64,000 nucleotides of DNA from Thermomonas flagellata (GTDB lineage Bacteria > Pseudomonadota > Gammaproteobacteria > Xanthomonadales > Xanthomonadaceae): assembly GCF_022419185.1 (NCBI RefSeq), contig NZ_JAJOZK010000012.1:1-64000 (forward strand). The letters are read 5' to 3'. A program made the position numbers and the translations under genes. Shown here piece by piece: positions 6,411 to 15,373 of this stretch. The notes under the pieces are model-generated. The model did no database searches. It was given only the letters and a program-made list of their open reading frames with translations, and was not told where the DNA came from. Position 1 is the first letter of the stretch. Every line of letters begins with the position of its first letter.

Positions 6411-8459
6411 TCAGTCCTCGTCGCCGCGCGGGCGGAACGCGGCGGCCAGCTTCTGCTGCACCGGCGCCGGCACCGGCTCGTAGTGGCTGAAGTCGAGCGC
6501 GTGGCGGCCGCGCCCGGCGGTGACCGACTTCAGCTCGGCGGCATAGCCTTCCAGTTCCGACAGCGGCACCTGCGCGCGCACCACGACCTCGCCGCCGCGC
6601 AGGCTGTCGCTGCCCTGGATGCGCGCGCGCTTCGCCGCCAGCCCGCCGCTGATGTCGCCCATGTGCTGCTCCGGCGCGGTGACCTCCAGGCTCACGATCG
6701 GCTCCAGCACCAGCGGCCGCGCCTTGCCGACCGCATCCAGGAAGGCCTTGCGCCCGGCGGTCACGAACGCGACCTCCTTGCTGTCGACCGGATGGTGCTT
6801 GCCGTCGTACACCGTGACCCGGATGTCCTGCATCGGGTAGCCGGCCACCGCCCCGGCCGCCATCGCCTGGCGCACGCCTTTCTCCACCGCGGGGATGAAC
6901 TGGCCGGGGATGGTGCCGCCCTTGACTGCGTCCACGAACTCGAACCCGGCCCCGCGCGGCAGCGGCTCCACCCGCAGGAACACCTCGCCGAACTGGCCGG
7001 CGCCGCCGGTCTGCTTCTTGTGCCGGTGGTGGCCCTCGGCCGGCGCGCCGATCGTCTCGCGGTAGGCGATCCGCGGCGGATGGGTCTGCACCTCGACCCC
7101 GTAGCGCTCGCGCAGGCGGCGCAGCATCACCCGCAGGTGCAGGTCGGACAGCCCGCGCACCACCGTCTCGTTGGTCTCGGCGTGGTGCTCGACCGCGAAC
7201 GCCGGGTCCTCCTCGGCCAGCCGCTGCAGCGCCGTGGCCAGCTTCTGCTCCTGGCCCTTGCTGGCCGCCTGCACCGCCAGCCCGAACATCGGCCGCGGGA
7301 AGTCCAGCGGCGCCAGGTGGATGTGGTCCTCGTCGTGGGAGTCGTGCAGGACCGCGTCGAAGTGCAGGTCCTCGACCTTCGCCACCGCCGCGATGTCGCC
7401 CGGGATTGCCTGCGCGATCTCGAGATGCTCGCGGCCCTGCAGGCGGTACAGGTGGGCGACCTTGAACGGCTTCTTGCCGTCGTCCACGAACAGGGTGGCA
7501 TCGCGGCGCACCGTGCCCTGGTAGACGCGGAACACGCCGAGCTTGCCGACGAACGGGTCGTTGATGATCTTGAACACGTCCGCGATGACGTGCGCGGCCG
7601 GGTCCGGCCGCGCGGACACCGGCTGGGCGTCGGCGCCATGGCCCTTGCGGAACGGCGGCGGATTGGCCTCGCCCGGGTGCGGCAGCAGTCGCTCGGCGAT
7701 CTCGAGCAGCTCGCGCACGCCGACGCCGGTGCGCGCGGACACGAAGCACACCGGCACCAGGTGTCCCTCGCGCAGGCACTGCTCGAAGGCATCGTGCAGT
7801 TCCTGCCCGGACAGGCCGTCCTCGCCGAGGTCGAGGTAGTGGTCCATCACCGTCTCGTTGATCTCCACCACCTGGTCGAGGATCTTCTGGTGCCAGTCCG
7901 CGACCGCGCCGAGGTCGGACTCGCCCTCGCGCCGGCCGAAGCAGTCCACCACCCGGCGGCCGCCGTCGGCCGGCAGGTTCAGCGGCAGCACCTCCGGCCC
8001 GAACTCCTCGCGCAGGCCCGCCAGCAGGCCGCCGAGGTCGTGCCCGCCGTGGTCGATCTTGTTCACCACCAGCAGCCGGCACAGCCGGCGATGGCGGGCG
8101 TGCTCCATCATGCGGCGGGTGCCGTGCGCGATCCCGGCGTCGGCCTCCACTACCACCGCCACCGTGTCCACCGCTGCCAGCGCCGCCAGCGCCTGGCCGC
8201 GGAAGTCGGGGTAGCCGGGGGTGTCGATCAGGTTGAGGTGCAGGCCGGGGCGGTCGATCGCGGCGATCGCGCTGTCGATCGAGTGCCCGCGTTCCTTCTC
8301 GATCGGGTCGAAGTCGGAGACGGTGTTCCCGCGCTCCACGCTGCCTGCCGCCTGGAGTGCGCCGCCGGCATGCAGCAGGGCTTCGAACAGGGTGGTCTTG
8401 CCGGCGCCGGGGTGGCCTGCGAGGGCCACGTTGCGGATCTGCGGGGTCGAGTAGGACAT
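6411..8459 (-). CDS. Elongation factor G-like GTPase (second EF-G, FusA2-type)
   Basis: A 682-residue protein with the EF-G domain order: a GTPase domain with G1 GHPGAGKT (15-22), G3 DTPG (79-82) and G4 NKID (133-136); a domain II beta-barrel with PFVGKLGVFRVYQGTVR; then domains III-V including GGAGQFGEV and KGGTIPGQFIPAVEKGV. The switch region reads SDFDPIEKERGHSI where canonical EF-G has RGITI. That is the mark of the divergent EF-G paralogue found alongside the essential fusA, which belongs to the str ribosomal operon, absent here. It probably has a specialised role on the ribosome rather than bulk translocation. It is a lone gene, tail to tail with 5510-6397. Confidence 0.85.
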   Translation of the reverse strand: MSYSTPQIRNVALAGHPGAGKTTLFEALLHAGGALQAAGSVERGNTVSDFDPIEKERGHSIDSAIAAIDRPGLHLNLIDTPGYPDFRGQALAALAAVDTVAVVVEADAGIAHGTRRMMEHARHRRLCRLLVVNKIDHGGHDLGGLLAGLREEFGPEVLPLNLPADGGRRVVDCFGRREGESDLGAVADWHQKILDQVVEINETVMDHYLDLGEDGLSGQELHDAFEQCLREGHLVPVCFVSARTGVGVRELLEIAERLLPHPGEANPPPFRKGHGADAQPVSARPDPAAHVIADVFKIINDPFVGKLGVFRVYQGTVRRDATLFVDDGKKPFKVAHLYRLQGREHLEIAQAIPGDIAAVAKVEDLHFDAVLHDSHDEDHIHLAPLDFPRPMFGLAVQAASKGQEQKLATALQRLAEEDPAFAVEHHAETNETVVRGLSDLHLRVMLRRLRERYGVEVQTHPPRIAYRETIGAPAEGHHRHKKQTGGAGQFGEVFLRVEPLPRGAGFEFVDAVKGGTIPGQFIPAVEKGVRQAMAAGAVAGYPMQDIRVTVYDGKHHPVDSKEVAFVTAGRKAFLDAVGKARPLVLEPIVSLEVTAPEQHMGDISGGLAAKRARIQGSDSLRGGEVVVRAQVPLSELEGYAAELKSVTAGRGRHALDFSHYEPVPAPVQQKLAAAFRPRGDED

Positions 8460-8752
8460 GCGCCCGGTCCTCCCATGGCGTGGATGCCCCTGGCGGGGCG
8501 GGGCGTCACGGCGGCCTGCGGCGGCTCCGGCCGGGTGCCGCGCCGCGGGCGGCCATGGCGTGCCTGCACCTTACTCCGGCGCGCGCCGGCCGGTGGTTGC
8601 GCCGCAGCATCGGCGTGCGCGCGCAGGCTGTCGCCGCGTTAAACGGAAGTTAGGCGGACGGCGGGATTCAGGTCGGCGTCAATCGCGGCTTGGCAGTGTG
8701 GCGGCGCGCCGGAACCCATGATCGATCCCTTCCCCGGCGCCGGAGCCCGACC
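8460..8752. other. 293-base divergent intergenic region
   Basis: The longest gene-free stretch in the window, between the EF-G-like gene (minus) and the glycine-zipper gene (plus). Most of it is GC-rich and featureless. A less GC-rich patch at 8638-8655 contains GGAAGTT (8645-8651), then 16 bases and TCAGG (8668-8672), a weak resemblance to an extracytoplasmic-stress sigma factor promoter pointing at the gene at 8753. Confidence 0.3.
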
Positions 8753-9445
8753 ATGAAGCGCCTCGCCCTCGCCCTCGCCCTGACCGCCGTCGCCGGCCTC
8801 GCCGTGGCCACCGGTGCCGCCGCGCAGTCGTATCCGCCGCCCGCCAGTTATCCGGACGCCAACGGCTATGCGACCTACTCCGGCGGCGACGTGTTCCACG
8901 ACTATGCGCGGGTGGTGCGGGTCGACCCGGTGCTGGCCAGCGGCTACGGCAGCGGTTACGGCAGCGGCCAACGCTGCTACGAGAGCGTGACCCCCGGCGG
9001 CTATGCCGGCGATCCGGGCTACTATGGCGGCAGCGGCGGCTACTACGGCAATGGTGGCTATTACAGCGGCGATGGCGGCTATTACGGCCAGTCGCGCGGA
9101 ACCCAGGCCGGGCGCAACCTCGCCACCATCGCCGGCGGCGTGGTCGGCGCAGTGCTCGGCAGCAAGGTCGGCGGCGGCAGCGGCCAGGTCGCGGCCGCGG
9201 CGGTCGGCTCCATGCTCGGCGGCATGGCCGGCCGCCAGATCTACGAGCAGAGCCAGGAGCAGCGCTATCCGCGCACCGGCACCGTGCGCGTGTGCGATCC
9301 GGTCCCGGCCAGCGGGCGCTACGGCGACGGCTATGCCACTGCCTACGACGTGACCTACGAGTACCACGGCCGCCGCTTCACCCGGCGCATGAGCTACAAC
9401 CCCGGCGACCGCGTGCGGGTGCGGGTGGACGTGACCCCGGACTGA
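8753..9445 (+). CDS. Glycine-zipper 2TM envelope protein with Gly/Tyr-rich region
   Basis: A 230-residue protein with a signal peptide (1-24, cleavage GAAA-QS). It has a low-complexity Gly/Tyr/Ser stretch at about 63-112 with repeated YGSG and GGYY units, and a glycine zipper (GGVVGAVLGSKVGGG...GSMLGGMAGRQIYE) at 128-164. A C-terminal beta-rich domain includes DVTYEYHGRRFTRRMSYNPG. Glycine-zipper '17 kDa antigen/Rick_17kDa' proteins associate with the outer membrane and help envelope integrity. Two Cys (75 and one in RVCDPVPAS) could pair. GGAG sits 7 bases from the ATG. The Tyr/Gly block is not typical of the family and may be a flexible or self-associating segment. Confidence 0.8.
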   Translation: MKRLALALALTAVAGLAVATGAAAQSYPPPASYPDANGYATYSGGDVFHDYARVVRVDPVLASGYGSGYGSGQRCYESVTPGGYAGDPGYYGGSGGYYGNGGYYSGDGGYYGQSRGTQAGRNLATIAGGVVGAVLGSKVGGGSGQVAAAAVGSMLGGMAGRQIYEQSQEQRYPRTGTVRVCDPVPASGRYGDGYATAYDVTYEYHGRRFTRRMSYNPGDRVRVRVDVTPD

Positions 9446-9483
9446 GCGGGGAGGCGGCGCGCGAGCGGCCGCGGGCGAAACCG

Positions 9484-9507
9484 GCAGGGGGCCGCGCGGC
9501 CCCCTGC
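9484..9507. terminator. Perfect GC palindrome between convergent genes, likely bidirectional terminator
   Basis: A perfect 24-base palindrome with arms GCAGGGGGCCGC. It lies 38 bases after the stop at 9445 (plus) and 18 bases after the stop at 9526 (minus). There is no strong T-run on either side, only a short TTT reading leftwards on the minus strand. Factor-independent termination may therefore be weak, or the hairpin may protect both mRNA ends. Confidence 0.6.
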
Positions 9508-9525
9508 GTCGTGTGCGGCGCAGGC

Positions 9526-10410
9526 TCAGGCCGGCCAGTCGAGTTCGCCGCGCACCACCTGCACCGCGCGTCCGCCCGACCACACCTCGCCGTCGGCATC
9601 CACCCGCAGTTCCAGGATCGCGTCGTGGCCGACCTCGCGCCCCTGGCTCACGCGGTAGAAGCCGCCCGGCTGCGGCGGCAGCGCGCCTTGCGCGGCCAGC
9701 CAGGCGGCCAGAGTGGCATTGGCGGCGCCGGAAGCGGCGTCCTCGAACCGCGCCGGGGCGCCGACGAACGCGCGCACGGCGTAGTGGTAGACCGGATCGG
9801 GGCTGCGCGCATACACGAACAGCCCCATGCTGTCGCTGGCCTCGGCCAGCGCGGCGATCGCGTCCCAGTCCGGCCGCAGCGCGCGCAGGTGCGCCTCGTC
9901 GGCCAGTTCCGCCAGCCACCAGCGGCGGCCGCCGTCCATCAGCACCGGCGGCAGCGCGCCCAGGCGCAGGCCGCGCAGGGCGCCGGCCAGGCGCGGATCG
10001 TCGGGCGCGGCGATCTCCTGCACCCGCGCGCGCGGCGTGCGCACCGCGACCGTGCGGGTCGGGCCGTGGCCCTGCACCTGCAGCGGCAGCAGGCCGGCCG
10101 CGCCCTGCTGCACCAGCCGACCGTCGCGCGCGGCCACCCGGCCGGCATCCAGCAGGGCATGCGCGGTGCCCACGCTGGGATGCCCGGCGAACGGCACTTC
10201 GCGGCGCGGGCTGAAGATGCGCAGGCGGTAGTCGGCGCCCGGCGTGTCCGCCGGCAGCACGAAGGTGGTCTCCGGCAGCCGCGTCCAGCGCGCGATCGCC
10301 TGCATCGCGGCATCGTCCAGGCCCTGCGCGTCGAGCACCACCGCCAGCGGGTTGCCGGCGCCGGGGCGGGAGGCGAACACGTCCAACTGTGCGAAGGGGA
10401 AGCGGGCCAT
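9526..10410 (-). CDS. PhzF-family isomerase-like protein (copy 1)
   Basis: A 294-residue protein of the PhzF/diaminopimelate-epimerase-like fold. The N-terminal domain starts QLDVFASRPGAGNPLAVVLD. It contains the catalytic-type Glu47 in 'LPETTFVLP' and the signature RIFSPRREVPFAGHPSVG (about 64-81). The C-terminal repeat has 'FEDAASGAANATLAAW', where the family normally reads EDPxTGSA; the Asp-Pro step is lost. Members isomerise small acids, but most chromosomal ones have unknown substrates, and no phenazine genes are nearby. It follows copy 2 on the same strand with a 32-base gap. Confidence 0.88.
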   Translation of the reverse strand: MARFPFAQLDVFASRPGAGNPLAVVLDAQGLDDAAMQAIARWTRLPETTFVLPADTPGADYRLRIFSPRREVPFAGHPSVGTAHALLDAGRVAARDGRLVQQGAAGLLPLQVQGHGPTRTVAVRTPRARVQEIAAPDDPRLAGALRGLRLGALPPVLMDGGRRWWLAELADEAHLRALRPDWDAIAALAEASDSMGLFVYARSPDPVYHYAVRAFVGAPARFEDAASGAANATLAAWLAAQGALPPQPGGFYRVSQGREVGHDAILELRVDADGEVWSGGRAVQVVRGELDWPA

Positions 10411-10442
10411 CGCAAGCGTGGCGGAGGCAAAGGGCGCGCAGA

Positions 10443-11315
10443 TTACCAGTCCAGCGTGCCTGCGATCACCGCCTGCACCGCGCCGCCGATCCAGACGTCG
10501 CCGGCATCCTCCACCTGCAGCCAGACCCGGCCGTCGCGGCCGAGCTCGCGGCCTTGGCTGGCGACGTAGCCGGCGCGCCCGCCGGGCAGGCGGCCCTCCG
10601 CGTGCAGGCGGGCGGCGATCGCGGCGTTCGCGCTGCCGGTCACCGGGTCCTCCGGCACGCCGACCGCCGCGCCGGGGCAGAACGCGCGCACGGCGAGCGC
10701 ATGCGCGGCCTTGGGCTCGGCGGCATGCACGGCCAGCCCGGTCGCGCCCGAGGCATCCAGCCACTGCGCCAGCGCCGCGAAGTCCGGCCGCAGGGCGCGC
10801 AGCGCGCCGGCCGAGGCGGCCTCCAGCAGCCACCAGCGCGGCCCGTTGTCCCACAGCTGCGGCGGGCTGGCGGCCACGGCGGCCAGTCCCGGCGGCAGCG
10901 GCGCGGGCGTGAGGTCGCAGCGCCGCGGGCGCGGGCTGCGGACCCAGGCCACCATCGCCGCGCCGTCGCCGTCGCCGTCGCCGGCGATGCGCGCCGGCAG
11001 CCGCCCGGCCGCGCACTGCTGGATCAGCTCACCGCGGGTCGGTTGGGCCAGGCGGTGGCGCGCCACCGCCCATGCCGCGCCGACGCTCGGGTGCCCGGCG
11101 AAGGGCAATTCGCTGCGCGGGGTGAAGATGCGCACCCGGTAGTCCGCGCCGGGGTCGGCCGGCAGCAGGAACACCGTCTCCGACAGTCCGAGCCAGGCCG
11201 CCAGCGCCTGCATGTCCGCGGTCTCCAGCCCGGCGGCGTCGAGCACCACCGCCAGCGGATTGCCGGCGCCGGGACGCTCGGCGAACACATCCAGCTGCAG
11301 GTAGCGGCGGCGCAT
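10443..11315 (-). CDS. PhzF-family isomerase-like protein (copy 2)
   Basis: A 290-residue paralogue of the downstream gene. It shows the same landmarks: QLDVFAERPGAGNPLAVVLD at 7-26, Glu46 in 'LSETVFLLP', RIFTPRSELPFAGHPSVG, and here the canonical EDPVTGSANAAIA loop in the second half. The two copies clearly arose by tandem duplication, and this one keeps the family consensus better. CCGGAG lies 7 bases from the ATG. It is transcribed divergently from lysAC, with 80 bases between the start codons. Its substrate is unknown. Confidence 0.88.
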   Translation of the reverse strand: MRRRYLQLDVFAERPGAGNPLAVVLDAAGLETADMQALAAWLGLSETVFLLPADPGADYRVRIFTPRSELPFAGHPSVGAAWAVARHRLAQPTRGELIQQCAAGRLPARIAGDGDGDGAAMVAWVRSPRPRRCDLTPAPLPPGLAAVAASPPQLWDNGPRWWLLEAASAGALRALRPDFAALAQWLDASGATGLAVHAAEPKAAHALAVRAFCPGAAVGVPEDPVTGSANAAIAARLHAEGRLPGGRAGYVASQGRELGRDGRVWLQVEDAGDVWIGGAVQAVIAGTLDW

Positions 11316-11349
11316 GGCGGGCTCCGGGAACGTGCGCGCGAGGGGCCGC

Positions 11350-11355
11350 TAGAAT
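11350..11355 (+). promoter_or_regulatory. Probable -10 box of the lysAC-murL-murD2 operon
   Basis: TAGAAT at 11350-11355 is preceded by no convincing -35. Initiation about 7 bases downstream gives a leader of roughly 35 bases to the ATG at 11396. An in-frame ATG at 11354 overlaps this box and so would not be in the transcript. Confidence 0.4.
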
Positions 11356-11395
11356 GCCGCTTCCGCCGCCATGCGCGGTACTGCCCCCGTCGCCC

Positions 11396-14014
11396 ATGCC
11401 TCCCTTGCCCGAGTCCGATGCCCGCTGGCGGGTGTTGAAGTTCGGCGGCACCTCGGTGTCGCGGCGCGAGCGCTGGGACACCATCGGCCGGCTCGCGCAG
11501 ACGGCGGCCGATGCCCACGGCGCGCGCGTGCTGGTGGTGGTCTCGGCGCTGTCGGGCACCACCAACGCGCTGCAGGCGGTGTGCGAGGGGGCCGACGCCG
11601 AGGAGGGCTTCGCCGGCATCGCCGCCCGCCACCGCGCGTTCTGCGCCGAACTGGGGCTGGACGCGGAGGCCGTGCTCGGCGCGCGCCTGGCCGCGCTGGC
11701 GGCGCTCGCCGGCGATCCGCGCGCGGCCGCGCGCGCGCTCGACTGGCAGGCCGAGGTGCTGGCCCAGGGCGAGCTGCTGTCCTCCACCCTCGGCGCGGCC
11801 TACCTGCGCGCGCAGGGGATCGACATCGGCTGGATCGACGCCCGCGACTGGCTGGCCGCGGTGCCGCCGCAGCCGCACCAGAGCGCGTGGTCGCAGCGGC
11901 TGGCGGTCAATTGCCGCTGGCAGGCGGACGCCGACTGGCGCGCGCGCTTCGCCGCCCAGCCGCAGCGCCTGCTGCTGACCCAGGGCTTCATCGCGCGGCA
12001 TGCCGACGGCGGCACCGCGATCCTCGGCCGCGGCGGCTCGGACACCTCGGCGGCCTACTTCGGCGCGCTGCTCGGCGCGCAGGCGGTGGAGATCTGGACC
12101 GACGTGCCGGGCATGTTCAGCGCCAACCCGCGCGAGGTGCCGGACGCGCGCCTCTTGACCCGGCTGGACTACGCCGAGGCGCAGGAGATCGCGACCACCG
12201 GCGCCAAGGTGTTGCACCCGCGCGCGATCAAGCCCTGCCGCGATGCTGGGGTGCCGCTGGCGATCCTCGACACCGCGCGCCCGCAGCTGCCGGGCACCCG
12301 CATCGACGGCCGCGCCGCGCCGGTGCCGGGGGTGAAGGCGCTCAGCCGCCGCAACGGCATCGTGCTGGTGTCGATGGAGGGCATCGGCATGTGGCAGCAG
12401 GTCGGGTTCCTGGCCGACGTGTTCGAGCGCTTCCGCCGCCACGGGCTGTCGGTGGACCTGATCGGCTCGGCCGAGACCAACGTCACCGTCTCGCTCGACC
12501 CGTCCGAGAACCTGGTCAATTCCGACGTGCTGGCGCGGCTGTCGGCCGACCTCGCAGAGGTCTGCCGGGTCAAGGTGATCGCCCCGTGCGCGGCGATCAC
12601 CCTGGTCGGGCGCGGCATGCGCTCGCTGCTGCACACCCTGCAGGACGTGTGGGCGATGTTCGGGCGCGAGCGCGTGCACCTGATCTCGCAGTCCTCCAAC
12701 GACCTCAACCTGACCTTCGTGGTGGACGAGGCGGCGGCCGACGGCATGCTGCCGCGGCTGCACGCGGCGCTGATCGACTCCGGCGCGATGCCGGTGCACG
12801 AGGCGGAGGTGTTCGGCCCGCGCTGGCGCGCGCTGGAGGGCCAGCTGCGGCCGCGCCCGCCGGCGTGGTGGCGCGATCCGCCGCTGCGCGCGCGCCTGCA
12901 GGCGCTGGCGGCGTCCGGCACCCCGCGCTATGCCTACCACCTGCCGACCGTGCGCGCGCGCGCGCGCCAGCTGCGCGCGGTCGCCGCGCTCGACCTGCAC
13001 TACTACGCGATCAAGGCCAACCCGCATCCGGCGATCCTGCGCGCCCTGCATGCCGAAGGCTTCGGCCTGGAATGCGTGTCGCTGGGCGAGGTCGAGCACG
13101 CCTTCGCCAGCGTGCCCGGGCTGGAGCCGGCGCGGGTGCTGTTCACCCCGAGCTTCGCGCCGATCGACGAATACGCGGCGGCGCTGGCGCGCGGGGTGCA
13201 GCTCACGGTCGACAACGTGGAGCTGCTGCGGCGCTGGCCGGAGGTGTTCCGCGGGCGCGCGCTGTGGCTGCGGATCGACCTCGGCCACGGCGACGGCCAC
13301 CACGCGAAGGTCACTACCGGCGGGCGCGCCTCCAAGTTCGGCCTGGCGGCGCAGCGGGTGGACGAGTTCGTGGACGCCGCGCGCGCGCTCGGCGTGCGCA
13401 TCACCGGCCTGCATGCGCACCTGGGCAGCGGGATCGAGAGCGTCGGCCACTGGCAGCAGGTGGTGGACGAGCTGGCCGGCTTCGCGCGCCGGATCGGCAG
13501 CGTGGAGGTGCTAGACATCGGCGGCGGGCTGCCGGTCGCCTACAGCGAGGACGACGAACCGTTCGACCTCGCCGCCTGGGCGGCGGGGCTGGCCGCGGTC
13601 AAGGCGGTGCACCCGGCGTTCCGGCTGGCGGCGGAGCCGGGCCGGTTCCTGGTCGCCGAGGCCGGCGTGCTGCTGGCGCACGCGACCCAGGTGGTGGAGA
13701 AGGACGGGATCTGCCGGGTCGGGCTGGACGCCGGCATGCACACCCTGCTGCGCCAGGCCCTGTACGACGCCTGGCACGACATCCACAACCTGTCGCGGCT
13801 GGACGCGCAGGAGCGGCGGGACTTCGACGTGGTCGGCCCGATCTGCGAGTCCAGCGACGTGTTCGGCCACCGCGTCAAGCTGCCCGCCGCCACCGCGCCC
13901 GGCGACCTGATGCTGATCGCCGACGCCGGCGCCTACGGCTACAGCATGGCCAGCCACTACAACCTGCGCGGGCTGCCGGCGCAGGACGTGCTCGACGACG
14001 GGACGACTGCATGA
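11396..14014 (+). CDS. lysAC: Bifunctional aspartate kinase / diaminopimelate decarboxylase
   Basis: An 872-residue fusion. The N-terminal aspartokinase (about 10-460) has KFGGTSV at 15-21, the substrate segment GRGGSDTSAAYFGALL, EIWTDVPGMFSANPR and ACT-type regulatory repeats. The C-terminal PLP enzyme (about 490-872) has Lys540 in YYAIKANPHP for the cofactor, HLGSGIES, GGGLPVAY and the CESSD active-site Cys region. It therefore carries the first and last steps of the aspartate-to-lysine pathway: aspartate to aspartyl phosphate, and meso-DAP to lysine. Such fusions are characteristic of Xanthomonadaceae. Its TGA overlaps the ATG of murL (ATGA), so translation is coupled. Feedback by lysine through the ACT repeats is expected from the family. 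Confidence 0.95.
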   Translation: MPPLPESDARWRVLKFGGTSVSRRERWDTIGRLAQTAADAHGARVLVVVSALSGTTNALQAVCEGADAEEGFAGIAARHRAFCAELGLDAEAVLGARLAALAALAGDPRAAARALDWQAEVLAQGELLSSTLGAAYLRAQGIDIGWIDARDWLAAVPPQPHQSAWSQRLAVNCRWQADADWRARFAAQPQRLLLTQGFIARHADGGTAILGRGGSDTSAAYFGALLGAQAVEIWTDVPGMFSANPREVPDARLLTRLDYAEAQEIATTGAKVLHPRAIKPCRDAGVPLAILDTARPQLPGTRIDGRAAPVPGVKALSRRNGIVLVSMEGIGMWQQVGFLADVFERFRRHGLSVDLIGSAETNVTVSLDPSENLVNSDVLARLSADLAEVCRVKVIAPCAAITLVGRGMRSLLHTLQDVWAMFGRERVHLISQSSNDLNLTFVVDEAAADGMLPRLHAALIDSGAMPVHEAEVFGPRWRALEGQLRPRPPAWWRDPPLRARLQALAASGTPRYAYHLPTVRARARQLRAVAALDLHYYAIKANPHPAILRALHAEGFGLECVSLGEVEHAFASVPGLEPARVLFTPSFAPIDEYAAALARGVQLTVDNVELLRRWPEVFRGRALWLRIDLGHGDGHHAKVTTGGRASKFGLAAQRVDEFVDAARALGVRITGLHAHLGSGIESVGHWQQVVDELAGFARRIGSVEVLDIGGGLPVAYSEDDEPFDLAAWAAGLAAVKAVHPAFRLAAEPGRFLVAEAGVLLAHATQVVEKDGICRVGLDAGMHTLLRQALYDAWHDIHNLSRLDAQERRDFDVVGPICESSDVFGHRVKLPAATAPGDLMLIADAGAYGYSMASHYNLRGLPAQDVLDDGTTA

Positions 14015-15369
14015 CCTGGACCTTCGACCGCGACGCCATCCGCGTCTTCCGCTTCGTCCGCTGCGGCTTCGATCCGCAGACCGGGGTGGCGGAGCTGGTG
14101 TATGCCTTCGACGACGGCCCCGAACTGGTGGAGACCATCACCCTGCCGGGCGCGCCGTTCGCGCTGGAGGCGCCGCGCGCCGCCGCGGCCGCGCGCGCTC
14201 TGCGCCTGCTGCACCTGATCGCCGGCGTCAGCTACTACAAGGCGGCGGTGCCGGGCGAGATCCGGATCGAGGGCGAGCCGATCGATGCGGACACCGCCGC
14301 GCTGCTGGAGAGCGTGTACCGCAACGGGCTCGGCGAGTTCGCCCACCGCAACGGGCTGGATCTGCGCGGGCGCATCCGTTTCCCCGCGCAGGCCGCGCCC
14401 GCGCCGGCCGCCCCCGCGCTCGGGCTGCCTGCGCGCGCGCTGGTGGCGATCGGCGGCGGCAAGGATTCGCTGGTCAGCATCGAGGCGCTGCGCGCCGAGG
14501 GCGTGGAGCAGACGGTGGCCTGGATCGGCGGTTCGCAACTGATCGCCGCCTGCGCCGCGCACACCGGGCTGCCGACCCTCAACATCGGCCGCCAGCTGGC
14601 GCCGCAGCTGTTCGACTACAACCGCCAGGGCGCCTGGAACGGGCATATCCCGGTGACCGCGGTGAACTCGGCCATCCTCGCCTTCGCCGCGGTGGTGCTG
14701 GGCTTCGACCAGGTGGTGTTCTCCAACGAGCACTCGGCCAGCTACGGCTCGCAGATCCCCGGCAGCGGCGAGGTCAACCACCAGTGGTCCAAAGGCTGGG
14801 CGTTCGAATCCATGCTCGGCGACTGGCTGCAGCGCCAGGTCGCCGCCGACCTGCAGTACTACTCGCTGCTGCGCCCGCTGAGCGAGCTGGCGGTGGCCCG
14901 CCAGTTCGCGCGGCAGACCCGCTACGACGCGCACTTCTCCAGCTGCAACCGCAACTTCCACATCCTCGGCGAGCGCCCCACCAGCCGCTGGTGCGGGGTC
15001 TGCCCGAAGTGCCACTTCGTGTTCCTGGCGCTGGCGCCGTTCATGCCCAAGGCGCGCCTGGTCGGCATCTTCGGGCGCAACCTGCTGGACGATCCGGCCC
15101 AGGCCGGCGGCTACGACGCCCTGCTCGAATGGGGCGACCACAAGCCGTTCGAGTGCGTGGGCGAAGGGCGCGAGTCGCGCGCGGCGCTGGCGGCGCTGGC
15201 GGCGCGCCCGGACTGGCGCGAGGATGCGCTGGTCGCGCGCTTCGCGCGGGTGATCGCGCCGACCCTGGATCCGGCCGCGCTGGCGCTGGAGCCGCTGCTG
15301 CAGCCGCAGGGCGAGCACCGCATCCCGGCCGCACTGTGGCCGCGCCTGCGCGCGCGCTTTTTGGCCTGA
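14011..15369 (+). CDS. murL: UDP-MurNAc-L-Ala-L-Glu epimerase MurL
   Basis: A 452-residue protein. It shows GGGKDS at 148-153, an ATP-pyrophosphatase-like loop, then the conserved [25 protein letters not shown] block (about 238-262) and a C328-x2-C331-x2-C334 cluster ([11 protein letters not shown]). This matches MurL, described in Xanthomonas oryzae, which inverts the terminal L-Glu of UDP-MurNAc-L-Ala-L-Glu to D-Glu in an ATP-dependent manner. It thereby replaces the usual supply of free D-Glu by glutamate racemase. It lies between lysAC (ATGA overlap) and murD2 (4-base gap), which confirms the assignment. It acts in the cytoplasm in peptidoglycan precursor synthesis. Confidence 0.93.
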   Translation: MTWTFDRDAIRVFRFVRCGFDPQTGVAELVYAFDDGPELVETITLPGAPFALEAPRAAAAARALRLLHLIAGVSYYKAAVPGEIRIEGEPIDADTAALLESVYRNGLGEFAHRNGLDLRGRIRFPAQAAPAPAAPALGLPARALVAIGGGKDSLVSIEALRAEGVEQTVAWIGGSQLIAACAAHTGLPTLNIGRQLAPQLFDYNRQGAWNGHIPVTAVNSAILAFAAVVLGFDQVVFSNEHSASYGSQIPGSGEVNHQWSKGWAFESMLGDWLQRQVAADLQYYSLLRPLSELAVARQFARQTRYDAHFSSCNRNFHILGERPTSRWCGVCPKCHFVFLALAPFMPKARLVGIFGRNLLDDPAQAGGYDALLEWGDHKPFECVGEGRESRAALAALAARPDWREDALVARFARVIAPTLDPAALALEPLLQPQGEHRIPAALWPRLRARFLA

Positions 15370-15373
15370 GCGG

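Noticed and set aside
6483..8642. Long plus-strand frame opposite the EF-G-like gene
   Set aside because: Low-complexity His/Arg/Val-rich translation; the minus strand has all GTPase motifs.
11354..11395. Upstream in-frame ATG for lysAC
   Set aside because: It overlaps the likely -10 box TAGAAT and would add a Pro-rich 14-residue leader not seen in the family.
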